A DNA stretch of 6,125 nucleotides. Origin: Treponema sp. Its GTDB lineage: Bacteria; Spirochaetota; Spirochaetia; Treponematales; Breznakiellaceae. Of this stretch, positions 6,064 through 6,125 are shown piece by piece (position 1 is the stretch's first letter; the number at the start of each line of letters is the position of its first letter). The notes under the pieces are model-generated. The model ran no database searches. It was not told the DNA's origin and was given only the letters and a program-made list of their open reading frames with translations. Location: assembly GCA_031258505.1 (NCBI GenBank), contig JAIRMT010000121.1, forward strand, positions 1-6,125, given 5' to 3'. The position numbers and the translations under genes are program-made.

Positions 6064-6125
6064 TTAAGCAGCTTGTATCGCAATAGGTTTGTTTTCCATT
6101 GATACGGCGAATATCTCCTCCAGCC
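6064..6125 (-). CDS. C-terminal end of an unidentified protein, cut by the window edge
   Basis: On the minus strand one frame is open from the right edge to a TAA at 6064-6066 and encodes LEEIFAVSMENKPIAIQAA as its last 19 residues. The composition is ordinary for a protein end. The stop is followed after 21 bases by the strong stem-loop, as expected for the end of a gene. Nineteen residues are too few to name a family. One other minus-strand frame is also open to the window edge and runs further, stopping near 6004 inside the stem-loop; I prefer this one for its protein-like residues and its stop before the hairpin. Confidence 0.45.
   Translation of the reverse strand, partial: LEEIFAVSMENKPIAIQAA

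Overview
The window looks like part of a chromosome from a spirochaete, most likely a Treponema-like bacterium. I infer this from the style of the proteins: a small signal-peptide-bearing beta-barrel protein ending in an aromatic residue, a 637-residue FtsH with a HEVGH zinc motif, and mid-range base composition. No database search was possible, so the assignment is tentative.

Layout from left to right. Bases 1-105 are the 3' nine-tenths of a 5S rRNA, the end of an rRNA operon on the plus strand. Bases 106-268 are non-coding: a pyrimidine-rich trailer, a degenerate array of about five 20-base hairpin-prone units, and a perfect 14-bp inverted repeat. Bases 269-771 (minus) hold a small outer-membrane-type protein gene broken by a frameshift. 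Bases 805-1492 (plus) hold an AraC-type regulator gene broken by one extra C. These two divergent, damaged genes form a degraded island between the rRNA operon and intact housekeeping genes. ftsH (1520-3433, minus) is intact and has a good ribosome binding site and its own likely promoter. Upstream of it, in the same direction, is an intact 784-residue fusion of a 12-helix major facilitator transporter with a cytoplasmic HEAT-repeat domain (3568-5922). Its promoter geometry predicts a leaderless mRNA. Beyond it are a strong 20-bp hairpin (5994-6042) and the last 19 codons of an unidentified minus-strand gene running off the right edge.

The intact genes concern the inner membrane: FtsH extracts and degrades membrane proteins, and the transporter moves an unknown substrate. 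Nothing in the sequence ties the two functionally beyond shared orientation. I see no new multi-gene system. The most interesting items are the MFS-HEAT fusion with its leaderless promoter, the paired frameshifted genes, and the two repeat or hairpin structures.
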